Shown here piece by piece: positions 63,433 through 64,000 of a stretch of DNA of 64,000 nt. The stretch covers positions 35,288,842-35,352,841 of the forward strand of contig NC_132880.1 in assembly GCF_030463535.1 (NCBI RefSeq). Reading direction: 5' to 3'. The notes below the pieces were generated by a model. It searched no databases, was not told the DNA's origin, and was given only the letters and a program-made list of their open reading frames with translations. The translations under genes were made by a program, and so were the position numbers. The DNA is from Salminus brasiliensis (taxonomy: Eukaryota; Chordata; Actinopteri; Characiformes; Bryconidae). Position 1 is the stretch's first letter; each line of letters starts with the position of its first letter.

Positions 63433-64000
63433 CTGAGCTACAGCTGTATATGGAATGTGAAAGCTGTTCTAACACAGCATGACGAGCACACACTGGAAAA
63501 ATAAGGTTACGATATAAATAAACTGCTTGACCCAGTGTTTGAGAGACTTTCACAAAAGACCTTACTGACCTAAAAATGAAGTGCTGCGTGTTAAGACCCC
63601 CAAGGCCTCATTCAACATTTGCATTTCCAGGCCCAAAAGAGACAAACTGTTTCATTAGCAAGTGTTGTGTGGGCATGCTTTGAAACAAGATCATTCGCGA
63701 GTACATTTCGGTACAATAATAATTTACTGAGCCATTAATTGGAACAACTTATCATTTTAACCACCATTTTTTTCGAAAAGGCATAGTAGGCTAAATCACA
63801 TCCTGAGGATATGACTATTTTGTGAGAATCAAAAAGGCTTGACAGCAGAGTAAAGAACCACAGGATTACTTGAAATTTAAGACATTGTTTTTACCTTCCT
63901 CAGATCAGATTGAATTTGATTGGCTGAAAATGTACTCAAGTAAACAGCGGTTTTGAGACTGTGGAAGAAATAATCTGAAGAGGTCTACATATTTGAGCTG
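63433..64000. other. Right edge, no gene recognised
   Basis: AT-rich sequence without ORFs of note or recognisable repeats. Confidence 0.5.

Overview
This is a piece of a ray-finned fish genome. It is AT-rich and full of microsatellites, Tc1/mariner relics, MITEs, tRNA-derived SINEs and LINE fragments. The mix of repeat families (the 'single-base-variable' Tc1 deletion derivatives, the 'cggcaggctgcc' SINE and the 'gctggtac..ggatcagac' palindromic element) recalls otophysan fishes such as characins, catfishes and zebrafish; I make that placement from memory, not by search.

The only intact protein-coding gene I can support is a Tribbles pseudokinase, best called trib1. It lies on the + strand in three coding exons, 26739-27065, 28899-29191 and 34046-34511, and encodes 361 residues. 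Exon junctions are canonical GT-AG and in frame (phases 0 and 2). A GC-rich promoter with CCAAT and GC boxes precedes it. Five short upstream ORFs lie between 26467 and 26662. The likely 3' UTR runs to poly(A) signals near 36780-36832 and contains a 29-bp minisatellite. The protein keeps the pseudokinase fold signatures, a MEK-site-like VLIHPWF and a slightly unusual COP1-type tail motif.

Layout: 1-26 kb is gene-free flank with a LINE reverse-transcriptase fragment (about 3.2-4.4 kb), two inverted-repeat elements built from tRNA-like arms (6.9-7.5 and 20.8-21.5 kb), several internally deleted Tc1 copies (15-20.7 kb) and one SINE (25.2 kb). 26-37 kb is trib1, with repeat-bearing introns. 37-64 kb is again gene-free, with Tc1 relics at 43.9, 47.9, 53.3-53.9, 54.2-55.3 and 62.1-63.1 kb, a local duplication split by a Tc1 insertion (52.9-55.5 kb) and a 72-bp hairpin (62.17-62.33 kb).

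Several repeat-poor stretches (about 2.1-2.8, 19.2-20.0, 23.2-24.6, 49.9-50.35, 57.3-57.75 and 61.1-62.0 kb) look like candidate conserved regulatory DNA of the trib1 domain, judged only by appearance. I found no prokaryotic features, CRISPR arrays, rRNA or convincing functional tRNA genes, and no clear evidence for a wholly new biological system. The best candidates for novelty are the tRNA-arm inverted-repeat elements, the Tc1 hairpin and the trib1 leader and 3' UTR features.
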